The position numbers were made by a program, and so were the translations under genes. Of a stretch of 64,000 bases of DNA, positions 1-8,575 are shown piece by piece. A model generated the notes under the pieces. That model had not been told where the DNA came from, made no database searches, and saw only the letters and a program-made list of their open reading frames with translations. The stretch's first letter is position 1. Each line of letters opens with the position of its first letter. Source of the DNA: UBA1127 sp965116355 (GTDB taxonomy: Bacteria > Chloroflexota > Dehalococcoidia > Lucifugimonadales > UBA1127); the NCBI GenBank assembly GCA_965116355.1, contig OZ220679.1:1612001-1676000 (forward strand), written 5' to 3'.

Positions 1-1225
1 CCAGGATCAGCTCGATCGGGCTCGGGTTGTACGAGCCCCAGCTGAACGTGAGCGGCTGCTTGCGCATGAGGCTGGGGATGATGATGATGAAACGCTCCAG
101 CCACATGCCGATATTGACCATGAGCGTTGTCCAGAACATGAGCGCCACGTTCTGCCGCACCCTGCGGAAGAGCCACAGCGGCACGGGGACGAAGTAGCCC
201 ATCAGCAGGAAGACGATGAACGTCGCGTTGAACGGCCACTCGAAGACCTGCAGCGTGCGCAGGCTGATCTCGGGCTCCTCCGCCGGGTAGATGCCCAGGA
301 AGAACTCGATGACCAGGAAGTAGAACCACGCCGTCGCCACCACGATCATCAGCCGCGCCAGCGCGTCGAAGTGGTCGTCGCGGATGTAGTTCTCCCACCG
401 GAACATCCACCGCAGCAGCGCCAGCACGGAGATCACGCCCGCCACGCCCGAGTGCACGGCTCCGATGACGAAGTACGGCGCGAAGATGGTCGCGTGCCAC
501 CCCTCGACCGCGATCTGCACCGCGAAGTCCCACGACACGATGCTGTGCACCGAGACGAACACCGGCAGGATCAGCGCCGAGAGCAGGAAGCCCGCGATGA
601 TCTGCAGCTTCCACTGCCGGGTGTTGCCCTTCCAGCCAAGGCTCAGGAAGCCGTAGACCTTCTGCATCAAGCCGGATGAGCGGTCGCGCAGGACGGCCAG
701 GTCCGGGATGAGCAGCAGGATGACGAAGAGCGTCGTGCCCGTCAGGTACGTCGAAATGGCCGTCGGGTCCCAGACGAACGGCGACCGGACATCGGGCCAG
801 ATGCCGCGCCCGAAGTCGTAGCCCGGCGGCATCGACCAGTAGATGCGCCACGGGCGTCCCGTGTGGAAGACCGGGTGCAGCGCCGCCGTGCCCAGCGCGA
901 AGATCGTGAGCACCTCAGCCGCGCGCGTCGCCGGCCGCCGCCACTCGGCGTTGCTCAGGCGCAGAATGGCCGAGAGCATGACGCCAGCATGGCTGATGCC
1001 GACCCAGAACACGAAGTTGACCAGCAGGAAGCCCCACATCACCGGCCGGTTGATCCCGTACACGCCCGTGCCGTGGTTCACCGCCCACGCGAAGCCGCCG
1101 AGGGCCGTGCACACGCCAATGGCGAGCCCGCCCAGCAGGAAGTAGAACCAGATGGGCGTCGCCAACACTGGCCGCAACAGATCGCGGTTGATGTCCCGCT
1201 CAGTCAGCGCCGGGCGCAGTTGCAT
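1..1225 (-). CDS. actC: NrfD/PsrC-family quinol-oxidising membrane subunit, ActC-like (partial, 3' end beyond window)
   Basis: About 408 codons are visible; the 3' end lies beyond position 1. Translation begins MQLRPALTERDINRDLL and continues with many hydrophobic helices typical of the NrfD/polysulfide reductase membrane family. Signature stretches are WGFLLVNFVFWVGISHAG, then ILRLSNAEWRRPATRAAE, then HTGRPWRIYW, which match the ActC subunit of alternative complex III (family knowledge). ActC would hold the quinol site and pass electrons to the ActB Fe-S clusters outside. It is the last visible gene of the minus-strand operon, 19 bases after the second NrfD-like gene. The start is ATG at 1225 with a weak SD (GCAGGG). 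Other NrfD-type complexes are possible, but two NrfD subunits plus a pentaheme cytochrome favour ACIII. Confidence 0.85.
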   Translation of the reverse strand, partial: MQLRPALTERDINRDLLRPVLATPIWFYFLLGGLAIGVCTALGGFAWAVNHGTGVYGINRPVMWGFLLVNFVFWVGISHAGVMLSAILRLSNAEWRRPATRAAEVLTIFALGTAALHPVFHTGRPWRIYWSMPPGYDFGRGIWPDVRSPFVWDPTAISTYLTGTTLFVILLLIPDLAVLRDRSSGLMQKVYGFLSLGWKGNTRQWKLQIIAGFLLSALILPVFVSVHSIVSWDFAVQIAVEGWHATIFAPYFVIGAVHSGVAGVISVLALLRWMFRWENYIRDDHFDALARLMIVVATAWFYFLVIEFFLGIYPAEEPEISLRTLQVFEWPFNATFIVFLLMGYFVPVPLWLFRRVRQNVALMFWTTLMVNIGMWLERFIIIIPSLMRKQPLTFSWGSYNPSPIELIL

Positions 1226-1244
1226 CCCTGCTTCTTACCCTTTC

Positions 1245-2642
1245 CTATTCCGGCTTCGCCAGGATCTTGAGTGGCAGCCGCTTGAACGGCCGGATCACCT
1301 GCAGCATCGACCCTTCGCGTATTTCCCACAGGTTGAAGATGGGCACGAACTTGATCGCGAGCGTGTACAGCAGCAGCGCCCCGCCGATGACGCCCGCGAC
1401 CATGAGGCCGTCGCCGAGATCCGGCGTCACCGCCTCCGGCACCTCCTGCAGTATGTGGCCCGTGTACTCCTCGACCGAGTAGAAGCCAACGTAGATGCGC
1501 ACCTTGTCGAGGAACGCGCCGAAGATGATGAAGCACGAGACGATGGTCGGCCCGAGGATGCTCTTGCGCACCGGGTTCCACATGAGGATGCCCAGCACAA
1601 GCGCGAAGTTGCAGATGATCGTGATGATGAAGATGGTGCGGTACGGCCCGAACCACATGAGCTGCAGGAAGTCCTGCGCCTGCGGCGTCTTGGCGTACCA
1701 GTAGATGATGAAGCCGGACCACCAGAAGTACATCCACAGCAGCGACGAGGCCAGCATCAGCTTGGCCATGCTCCAGAACTGGTTGACGCCGATGTACTCC
1801 TTGAACCCGCCGAACATCCGCACCACGAAGCTGGTCACGATGACCGTCGCCAGCGCCGACTGGATGCCGCCGAGGGCCTGCCACGCCGGGAAGACGGAGT
1901 CGCGCAGGCCGGGCACCAGGCTCTGGCCGAAGTCGAAGCTGATGGTGGTGTGCGACCATACGATGAAGATGAAGTACAGGGCGCCGAGAACGCCGAGTCC
2001 CGCCCGCAGCGCGCGCCACTGCCGCTTCGTGCCCACCCATCCCAGCGCGAGCTTCGAGTAGAGCGCGCCGCGCAGGCCGCCGACGCGGCTCTTCGCCAGC
2101 GCGAAGTCCGGGATCGCCGAGGCCCACAGCAGCCCGAAGCCGTTGATGGCCGTGAACACCAGCACCAGGGCCACGTACAGGTGCGGGGCGCCCACGGGCC
2201 AGCCTTCCGCCACCTTGTTGTACATGAGCAGCGTCTGCCGGTGCTCGGCGGACGGCAGCGTCAGGAGCAGGGGCACCATGATGAGGATGGACAGCAGGCC
2301 CACGACGCTCCACGTCTCCGCAATGCGGGACACGTAGCGGTTCCAGTGCGCCTTGCCGAACCGCGGCGCAATCGCCACCAGCGGCGCCGAGAGGCTCGTC
2401 GTCATGATGAAGGCGAGCGCGGCGGCGAGGTAGCCCCACGGGTGGTGGCTGTCGAGGCCCCCGTCGGCCGCCTTCATCGCGAATCCCACCACGCCCAGCG
2501 CGGCCACGGCCGCCAGGACCAGCACCACCAGCAGGTACGCCGGGCCGGTGCGTTCCGTCCAGCCCAGCACCTCGCTGGCGGCCTCTTCCGACGACCGCTC
2601 CAGCAGGTCTACGTGGTGACCGTGTGGCCCGCCGTTATGCAT
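1245..2642 (-). CDS. Second NrfD-family membrane subunit of alternative complex III (ActF-like)
   Basis: 465-residue polytopic membrane protein with a His-rich N-terminus (MHNGGPHGHH) and about ten hydrophobic segments. It is NrfD-like but less typical than its neighbour. ACIII has two such subunits, ActC and ActF; this one is assigned ActF-like because the downstream gene carries the classic ActC motifs. Gene order differs from the usual actA-B-C-D-E-F, so the two labels could be swapped. I chose ATG at 2642, which overlaps the Fe-S gene's stop by 8 bases and follows a strong SD (GGAAGGGGAG). An upstream in-frame ATG at 2660 would add MQRKGS. Overlap with the preceding gene implies coupled translation. 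Confidence 0.8.
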   Translation of the reverse strand: MHNGGPHGHHVDLLERSSEEAASEVLGWTERTGPAYLLVVLVLAAVAALGVVGFAMKAADGGLDSHHPWGYLAAALAFIMTTSLSAPLVAIAPRFGKAHWNRYVSRIAETWSVVGLLSILIMVPLLLTLPSAEHRQTLLMYNKVAEGWPVGAPHLYVALVLVFTAINGFGLLWASAIPDFALAKSRVGGLRGALYSKLALGWVGTKRQWRALRAGLGVLGALYFIFIVWSHTTISFDFGQSLVPGLRDSVFPAWQALGGIQSALATVIVTSFVVRMFGGFKEYIGVNQFWSMAKLMLASSLLWMYFWWSGFIIYWYAKTPQAQDFLQLMWFGPYRTIFIITIICNFALVLGILMWNPVRKSILGPTIVSCFIIFGAFLDKVRIYVGFYSVEEYTGHILQEVPEAVTPDLGDGLMVAGVIGGALLLYTLAIKFVPIFNLWEIREGSMLQVIRPFKRLPLKILAKPE

Positions 2643-3357
2643 GCTCCCCTTCCGTTGCATAGGGGTCTATCTTGGCCATGTAGTACACGCTGGGCTCCGT
2701 GCCCAGGTGGTCCAGGATCCGGTACTGCCGGCCGTCCTCCCGAAGGTGGGCAACCTGGCTGTCGTGGTCGTTGAGGTCGCCGAAGACCAGCGCGTTGGTG
2801 GGGCAGGCCTGCACGCAGGCGGGGACGACTTCGCCGTCCTCGACTTCGCGGCCTTCGCGCTCCTCCGCCTCCCGCGTGGTGCGGCGGATCCGCTGGATGC
2901 AGAAGGTGCACTTCTCCATGATGCCCCGGCTGCGCACCGACACGTCCGTGTTGAGCTGGTTGCGCAGGGTTTCCGGCCACACCGGCTCCCAGAAGTTGAA
3001 GAAGCGCACGTTCCACGGGTCGTTGTTGGCGCAGAACCGCGTGCCGATGCACCGGTTGTACACCTGCACGTTCAGCCCCTCGTTGTTGTGGTAGGTCGCG
3101 AAGACCGGGCAGACGGACTCGCACGGCGCGTTCTCGCAGTGCTGGCAGAGCATCGGCACAAACCGCGCCCGCACGTCCGGGAACTCGCCCTCCCAGTACC
3201 GCTCGATGCGGATCCACTGGATCGCCCGCCGCTGCAGGAAGTGGTCCGGCTCGTTGATGGGGATATTGTTCTCAGACTGGCAGGATACCACACAGGCCTG
3301 ACAGCCCGTGCACTTGTCGGCGTCCACCGCCATGCCCCATTTTCGCTCTACTGCCAC
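2635..3357 (-). CDS. actB2: Fe-S cluster electron-transfer subunit, C-terminal half of ActB (ActB2-like)
   Basis: 240-residue ferredoxin-type protein of the DMSO/tetrathionate reductase beta-subunit family. It carries CTGCQACVVSC near the N-terminus, then CQHCENAPCESVCP, CTFC and a late CVQACP, enough for four clusters. In ACIII these form the wire between the quinol site and the cytochrome subunit. In many ACIII operons this domain is fused to the molybdopterin-like domain; here it is a separate gene beginning about 60 bases after it. I chose GTG at 3357 because GAGGAGG lies 5 bases upstream. An in-frame ATG at 3405 has no SD and would add 16 residues. There is no own signal peptide, so export would have to be together with the Tat partner. 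Confidence 0.85.
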   Translation of the reverse strand: MAVERKWGMAVDADKCTGCQACVVSCQSENNIPINEPDHFLQRRAIQWIRIERYWEGEFPDVRARFVPMLCQHCENAPCESVCPVFATYHNNEGLNVQVYNRCIGTRFCANNDPWNVRFFNFWEPVWPETLRNQLNTDVSVRSRGIMEKCTFCIQRIRRTTREAEEREGREVEDGEVVPACVQACPTNALVFGDLNDHDSQVAHLREDGRQYRILDHLGTEPSVYYMAKIDPYATEGEHA

Positions 3358-3419
3358 CGGGTCCTCCTCGGTCCGCGGCGCTCGACTGCCCCCCGCGGCC
3401 CTCATTGCTCATGCGATTG

Positions 3420-5672
3420 CTAGTGCGCGCCTCCGTTGCCGTTGCCCGTCGAGATCACGTACACGGGGCGGTGCGGCAGCGTCTGCGCCACCACCAGGCC
3501 CTCGAACTTCCGCACCCGCTCGCGGCGGCCCGTCTTGGCCAGCCGGACGCGCGTCGCGCCCCACGCGAAGGCCCCCGTCGTCTCGTCCGAGACGGCGTCA
3601 AGGACCTCCATCACGTTGCTGCCGACGCCCTCCGCGTAGCGGCCGAAGCTGCTGTGGCCCTGCCCCATCGGCACGCTCACCGTGCCGGGCGCCGTGGCCG
3701 GGTTCACGTACACCTGCGCCTCGATCGACCCCTGTGGCGACTCGACGGTCACCACGTCGCCCTCGCGCACGTCCATGGACTCGGCGTCGCGGGGGTTGAC
3801 CTCCACCCACGTGCTCCACACGGCCGTCGTGATCGGGTCCGGCGTGGCCTGCAGCCACGGCAGGTGCGCGTCGGTGCCGTCGCCCATCGAGTGCGACGGG
3901 AACGGGAGCAGGTGGAAGGGGTAGTCCCCGGCCGCGCCCGTGAACGACGGGAACGCCGTGCCTGGGTCCTGGCTGACGTCGGGCGCCTGCGGCTCGCCGC
4001 CGGTCGCGTTCGTGTCCCACCAGCCGCCCCGCTGCAGGATGGCGACCCAGAACTCCTCGAAGTTGTCGAACGACCGCACGGAGCCGCGGTTCTTGATCCA
4101 GATCTCCTGCGCCAGCGACCGGTTGGCGGCCTCCAGCGAGTCCCACGGCATCTGCCGCGTCATTGCGCCGCCCAGCTCCTCGACCAGCGCCAGCAGCACG
4201 TCGCCGAAGGAACGCCCCTCGACAAAGGGCATCACGACCGGCTGCTGCAGTGCGACGGCCTCGTAGCCGGGGCCCGGGTCGGGGACGTCGCTGCCCCACG
4301 ACTCCAGCGAGGCCATGTCCGGCAGGACCAGGTCGGCCTGCAGCGTCGTCTCGTCCATGAAGTTGGAGAAGCTCGCGACGAACTCCGCGTTCTCGCGCAG
4401 CGCCCGCCCAAACTGCACCGAGCCGGGCGTGCCGTGCGCCGGGTCGACGCCGTGGATGAGGACGGCCGTGACGGCGCTGTGGCGGATGTCGTCCGCCAGC
4501 CGCTGGAAGTCCGTCAGCGAGTTTGCGCTCGCGCTGCTGACTACGTTGGGGATCGGCGCCGGCGGGTTGAAGATGACGCCGCCCTTCTTGCCGACGTTGC
4601 CCACCAGCGCGTTCAGCGCATAGACGGCCGTCATGTTGAAGAGCCCGTTGGTCTGCGCGGCCGCCAGCCCGCCGCCGATGGCGACGCCCGGCTGGTTCGC
4701 CGCGAAGTCGTGCGCCAGCGTCTCGACCACGTCGGCCTTGACGCCGGTCAGGTCCGCCACGGTTGCCGCGTCCTGCGCGTTGTTGTTGATGAACGCCGCC
4801 AGCGCCGCGTCCTCCACGCCCTCGCCGCTGTCCAGGATGGCCTTGGCGATGGCCAGCGCGAGGATGCCCTCCGTGCCGGGGTTGATGTAGACCCACTTGT
4901 CGGCGTTGGCCGCCGTCAGCGAGAAGCGAGGCTCGATCTGCACCAGCTTGCCGCGCCCGCCGGTCTCGCTGCGGAACTCGCCGTAGTGCCAGTTGTAGTG
5001 GAGCGGCGCGTGCCAGTGGCTCAGGAAGTCCGCGCCGAAGGAGAGGACGTAGTGGGCGTTCTGAATGTCGAAGGTGGGAAGCCGCTCCTGCCCGTACATC
5101 CGGTTGAACACCGTGCGCACCACCGTCTGGTCGACGGCCTCGAAGGCGTACCGCCGCGCGCCGTAGTTCTCGGCGAACCGGTCGACGATCGTGCCCAGCG
5201 CCCCGCGGAGCGGCTCCGTGACGATGGCCACGGCGTCCGGCACGCCCCGGTGGTCTTCCAGCCGGCGCGCCAGCTCATCCAGCGCCTCGCTCCACGAGAT
5301 CGACTCGAACTCGCCCGAGCCGCGCTCGCCCACGCGCCGGAGCGGCGTCGCGATGCGGTCCGGGTGGTAGAGCTCCTGCAGCGTCGCCTCCGCCTGCGCC
5401 GAGTGCTTGCCGCGGCTCATCGGGTAGTCCGGGTTGCCCTCGATCTTCTTGGCGCGGCCCTGCATCACCCGGACCAGAACGCTCTCGACCCCCGTGCTCG
5501 GCCGCGCGAGGGTCGCGTAGTAGGCGTCGTCGCCGCGCACCAGGTCCTCGGGGATCATCACCGGGCTCTCGGCGATGAACTCCTGCTCCGGGATACGGCA
5601 ACCGGCAAAGACCACCGCCCCCAGGAACCCGAGGCCGGAGTACTTCAGCAGTTGTCGCCGCGTTAGCGCCAT
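3420..5672 (-). CDS. actB1: Molybdopterin oxidoreductase-like subunit of alternative complex III (ActB1-like), Tat signal
   Basis: 750 residues. The N-terminus MALTRRQLLKYSGLGFLG is a twin-arginine signal, followed by FAGC, a possible lipobox with Cys25. The body resembles the molybdopterin oxidoreductase alpha-subunit fold (for example KIEGNPDYPMSRGKHSAQAEA and the FGADFLSHWHAPLHY region). The usual N-terminal CxxCxxxC Fe-S motif is missing, as known for ActB, which has lost the molybdenum cofactor and is structural. It sits between the pentaheme cytochrome and the separate Fe-S subunit, with gaps of 21 and 62 bases. A genuine molybdoenzyme is less likely because two NrfD subunits and a pentaheme cytochrome accompany it. 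Confidence 0.85.
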   Translation of the reverse strand: MALTRRQLLKYSGLGFLGAVVFAGCRIPEQEFIAESPVMIPEDLVRGDDAYYATLARPSTGVESVLVRVMQGRAKKIEGNPDYPMSRGKHSAQAEATLQELYHPDRIATPLRRVGERGSGEFESISWSEALDELARRLEDHRGVPDAVAIVTEPLRGALGTIVDRFAENYGARRYAFEAVDQTVVRTVFNRMYGQERLPTFDIQNAHYVLSFGADFLSHWHAPLHYNWHYGEFRSETGGRGKLVQIEPRFSLTAANADKWVYINPGTEGILALAIAKAILDSGEGVEDAALAAFINNNAQDAATVADLTGVKADVVETLAHDFAANQPGVAIGGGLAAAQTNGLFNMTAVYALNALVGNVGKKGGVIFNPPAPIPNVVSSASANSLTDFQRLADDIRHSAVTAVLIHGVDPAHGTPGSVQFGRALRENAEFVASFSNFMDETTLQADLVLPDMASLESWGSDVPDPGPGYEAVALQQPVVMPFVEGRSFGDVLLALVEELGGAMTRQMPWDSLEAANRSLAQEIWIKNRGSVRSFDNFEEFWVAILQRGGWWDTNATGGEPQAPDVSQDPGTAFPSFTGAAGDYPFHLLPFPSHSMGDGTDAHLPWLQATPDPITTAVWSTWVEVNPRDAESMDVREGDVVTVESPQGSIEAQVYVNPATAPGTVSVPMGQGHSSFGRYAEGVGSNVMEVLDAVSDETTGAFAWGATRVRLAKTGRRERVRKFEGLVVAQTLPHRPVYVISTGNGNGGAH

Positions 5673-5693
5673 ATGGTTCTGGTCCTTAACCGC

Positions 5694-6665
5694 CTAGTAG
5701 TGACAGGTTGTGCAGTCCGTGGGCGCGCCGTTCTGCCGGTGGCAGTCCACGCAGAAGCCCATCTGGAGCTGCTCGACCTGGGATACCGTCGTCATGCCCC
5801 CCACGTCGCCGTGGCAGACGCTGCACACGGCCGATGGCGGGACGTTGTCCTTCTCCGAGAAGAAGGTGATGTGCGACTCGTGCACGAATCGCACGTGGTC
5901 GGGTAACCGGTGCACGCGCACCCACGCGATGGGCTCGCCCGTGCTCCACGCCGACGCGAGCTTCACCACCTCCTCGCTCTGCGTCGCGATGACCTGGTGG
6001 CAGAACATGCACTGCTGCACCGGCGGGATGCTGGCGGAGGCCGCCTCGCCCACCGTCCGGTGGCAGAACACGCAGTCGATGCCCGCCCGCTCCACGTGCG
6101 GCGGGTGCGGGAAGGCGATGGGCTGCTCCGGCGCCGCGACGAAGACCTGGTCGATGGGCCAGAAGTAGTGGCCCAGCACCTTGGCGCTGAAGATCGCGCC
6201 CACCAGCAGGAAGCCGCCGCCCACGATGGACAGCGTCGTGATCAGGATGAACGCGCGCATGCGCGACTGCATGTCGCCGCCGCCGATGCGCCCGAGGGAC
6301 GCGCCGGCGACCAGGATGCCCACAATGCTCAGGATGCCCAGGATGATGGTGGGGTTGTGTCCCGCCACGATGAAGAGGCCGCCAAGCCCCAGCAGCGTGC
6401 CGACGACGACGATGACCGCAAGTGTGGGGAGCCAGAGGGGCATGACGCCCTGCGGCAGCGGTATGCGCCCGCCCAGGATCTGCCCGCCGCGCTCCATGTA
6501 GCCCTCCAGCGAGCGCAGTCCCGCGACCGCAAGGACCGCCACGATGATGCCGATGCCCAGCACCACGGTGCCCGCCTCGCCCGCCAGGAAGAACACCCAC
6601 CCCAACGGCAGGAAGAAGGCGGCGACGACCACCACCGCGGCGATGGGAATGAGCATCCGTGGCAT
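5694..6665 (-). CDS. actA: Pentaheme cytochrome c with N-terminal multi-helix membrane domain (ActA-like)
   Basis: 323 residues. The first 160 or so hold several hydrophobic helices; the last 125 carry five haem-binding motifs in order: CVFCH, CMFCH, CSVCH, CVDCH, CTTCH. The protein ends one residue after the fifth motif. Five c-type haems match ActA of alternative complex III, which relays electrons to soluble carriers or an oxidase. Published ActA proteins have a short membrane anchor, so the large membrane domain is unusual. Start: ATG at 6665 (MPRMLIPIAAVVV), with GGGCAGGG about 7 bases upstream. A GTG at 6704 adds 13 residues but its SD would be too close. Located 21 bases before actB1. 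Confidence 0.87.
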   Translation of the reverse strand: MPRMLIPIAAVVVVAAFFLPLGWVFFLAGEAGTVVLGIGIIVAVLAVAGLRSLEGYMERGGQILGGRIPLPQGVMPLWLPTLAVIVVVGTLLGLGGLFIVAGHNPTIILGILSIVGILVAGASLGRIGGGDMQSRMRAFILITTLSIVGGGFLLVGAIFSAKVLGHYFWPIDQVFVAAPEQPIAFPHPPHVERAGIDCVFCHRTVGEAASASIPPVQQCMFCHQVIATQSEEVVKLASAWSTGEPIAWVRVHRLPDHVRFVHESHITFFSEKDNVPPSAVCSVCHGDVGGMTTVSQVEQLQMGFCVDCHRQNGAPTDCTTCHY

Positions 6666-6735
6666 CAGGACGCCCTGCCCTTTGCGTTGGCCTTCAATGC
6701 GCACTCCGTTGCAGTGGTGTAGATGCGATGCGGAG

Positions 6736-7086
6736 CTAGATCCACCATCGGTTGAAGGTCTCCTCTATCACGCCAATTGTCCAGCTTCTGGCCACAAAGA
6801 AGACCGCCACCAGCGCCGCTGCCGCGCCCAGCGCGACCAGCAGCAGCAGCCATTGCGAGACGTTCCACGTCCCCTGCTTGCCAACCACCAGCGTATGCAG
6901 CCGTGACCACAGCGGGTCGTGTCTGGCGACCTCCTCGTCCCTGCTGTTCCACAGCGAGGGCAGGACGGCAAAACGGAGCAGCATGGCGGTGGCTAGCGTG
7001 AACACCAGCAGCGGGAAAAGCCATAGCAAAGACACAAGGTGCCGGTACTCGATCCACTGCTGGTCAGTGATGAAGTTCGGGTCCAT
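6736..7086 (-). CDS. Small two-helix membrane protein heading the ACIII operon, function unknown
   Basis: 116 residues (starts MDPNFITDQQWIEYRHLV) with hydrophobic segments at about 19-42 and 78-99 and a polar loop between. It is the first gene after the promoter at 7114-7143 and has a good SD (AGGGAG) before its ATG. I do not recognise the family. Position suggests an accessory or assembly subunit of the complex, in the way ActD/ActG are small membrane subunits, but no sequence motif proves this. Confidence 0.75.
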   Translation of the reverse strand: MDPNFITDQQWIEYRHLVSLLWLFPLLVFTLATAMLLRFAVLPSLWNSRDEEVARHDPLWSRLHTLVVGKQGTWNVSQWLLLLVALGAAAALVAVFFVARSWTIGVIEETFNRWWI

Positions 7087-7113
7087 TGACTCCCTGCCGT
7101 TTCAAACTTGTGA

Positions 7114-7143
7114 AGAATATCGCAACTGAAAGGAGAGTGTCAA
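7114..7143 (-). promoter_or_regulatory. Sigma70-type promoter of the ACIII operon
   Basis: Read on the minus strand: TTGACA (7143-7138), 18-base spacer, TATTCT (7119-7114), about 28 bases before the ATG at 7086. The perfect -35 and good -10 make this the likely start of the whole ACIII transcript. No operator-like palindrome is evident around it. Confidence 0.7.
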
Positions 7144-7233
7144 CCGATTCGGCCTTGATTTCCGGCCCTGCGCCCCCGCTGCCCGCGCGTACCTGCGACA
7201 GCTTGCCGCGCTGCCCTCGAGACATCCCCCGCA

Positions 7234-8463
7234 TCAGCATTCGTACGGGATGTCGCCCGGCCGCTGCGAGGCCGCCGCGTTGGCGTACCAGCACGAGTAG
7301 AGGTCCGAGGCCTCCATGACCCGCGCCAGCACCGCCTGCGCCTGTTGCCCCAGCGCCGACGACCCATCGACGCTGCAGCGGTGTGGCTCCCGGTGTCCGC
7401 AGTTCGCCTCGATGACGTCCAGGTACTCCAGCCATACCTCGTCGTACGCTGCTTTGGCCGCGTTCACGCTATCGCGCAGCAGGGCGTTGGCCGGCTCGGT
7501 GTTCCTGTGCACCGCGATGATGTACCCGCGCACGGCCCCGTGGGGGACCCAGCAGCCGTCGGCGTTGGGGAGGGCGTCGCCCTTGGGCCAGTAGTAGCGG
7601 ATGCCGCCGTCCACCCGCACGTCCGCCACCCGGTGGGCCGTCGTCCCCCTCCCCGCGTCGTCGCCCCAGCACGCGCTGTTGGCGAAGGTGATGACCGTGC
7701 CGACGGTGACCTCCTCCGGCCGGAGCGGCCTCGTCCACGTCGCCGTGTCCAGGCAGGTGATCGCGGGCTCCATGCTGCCCGTGCACAGGAAGCCGGTCAC
7801 GTTCTCCCGCTCCATCGAGAGGATGAGCGGACGCCGCCGCTCCTCCAGCGCGTCGACCTCGCCCTGCAGCTCGACGATGCGCTCCGACAGCTCGTCCACC
7901 GTGCCGGCCGCCTGCACCAGCTCCTCGTGCTCCGCCAGCAGCGAGGTGTACTCGCTGTTGCGCGTCTCCAACTGGCCCGTCGTGGCGCCGAGCCGCTCCG
8001 CCAGCCCCGCGTTCTCGCCCGAGAGCGTCGCGACCTGCCCCTCGGCCCGGTCCAGCCGCGAACGCAGCGTCTTGACGGTGTCCTCCGATTCCTCCAGCAC
8101 GTCCGAGAGCACAGCGTTCTCGTTCTGCGCGTCGGTCAGGTACACAACCAGGGCTTCCCGGTCGGCCCGCAGCGTGCGCCCCTCGATGTCGAGCTGCCGG
8201 GCGACTGCCCGCTCGTCCGCGAGCTCCGCCGCCAGCCGCTCCCCGTCCCGCGCCAGCGCCTCCGCCGCGGCCGCCTGCCCGGCGAGCCGCTGCGCCGACT
8301 CGGCGAGGGCCGCCTCGGTCTCGCGCAGCTCCGCCTGCGTCTCCTGCAGCCGTTCGCTAACGTCGACGGCCCACCATGCGAGGAGGCCGCCGAGGCCGAG
8401 CACAACGGCCGCACCCGCGCCCGCGAGCGTCATCCTGGCTATTCGAGAGCGCAACATGGCCAT
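7234..8463 (-). CDS. Membrane-anchored coiled-coil protein with C-terminal S26 signal-peptidase-like domain
   Basis: 409 residues. One N-terminal transmembrane helix (about 12-33) is followed by a long heptad-rich coiled coil (about 35-210). A C-terminal domain follows with the S26 signature: GSMEP (Ser230), GTVITF (255-260), AHRV (His277) and PKGDALPNAD (Asp296, Asp302). Ser plus His rather than Ser plus Lys resembles the SipW/Sec11 branch of signal peptidases (family knowledge). Topology puts the catalytic domain outside the membrane, as expected. Nine cysteines in the C-terminal 185 residues suggest disulfides. Start ATG 8463 follows GGGGAGGAGCAG; an upstream extension to 8712 lacks support. 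It follows the carbonic anhydrase gene on the same strand. Substrate unknown. Confidence 0.8.
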   Translation of the reverse strand: MAMLRSRIARMTLAGAGAAVVLGLGGLLAWWAVDVSERLQETQAELRETEAALAESAQRLAGQAAAAEALARDGERLAAELADERAVARQLDIEGRTLRADREALVVYLTDAQNENAVLSDVLEESEDTVKTLRSRLDRAEGQVATLSGENAGLAERLGATTGQLETRNSEYTSLLAEHEELVQAAGTVDELSERIVELQGEVDALEERRRPLILSMERENVTGFLCTGSMEPAITCLDTATWTRPLRPEEVTVGTVITFANSACWGDDAGRGTTAHRVADVRVDGGIRYYWPKGDALPNADGCWVPHGAVRGYIIAVHRNTEPANALLRDSVNAAKAAYDEVWLEYLDVIEANCGHREPHRCSVDGSSALGQQAQAVLARVMEASDLYSCWYANAAASQRPGDIPYEC

Positions 8464-8575
8464 CTGCTCCTCCCCGCTGCCCCAACGTGAGCGCCGCCGG
8501 GCCGCACAGACAGCGCCGCGCGGCACATGGACGTCGTCTGTGATTCTAGCGGAACGGGGGTCGGGGAGTGCGGCC

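Noticed and set aside
1152..5666. Long plus-strand open frames opposite the ACIII genes
   Set aside because: They translate to Arg/His/Gln-rich low-complexity sequence and mirror genuine minus-strand genes.
3420..5672. A catalytic molybdoenzyme (for example a nitrate or DMSO reductase alpha subunit)
   Set aside because: The N-terminal CxxCxxxC motif is missing and the neighbours (pentaheme cytochrome, two NrfD proteins) match alternative complex III.
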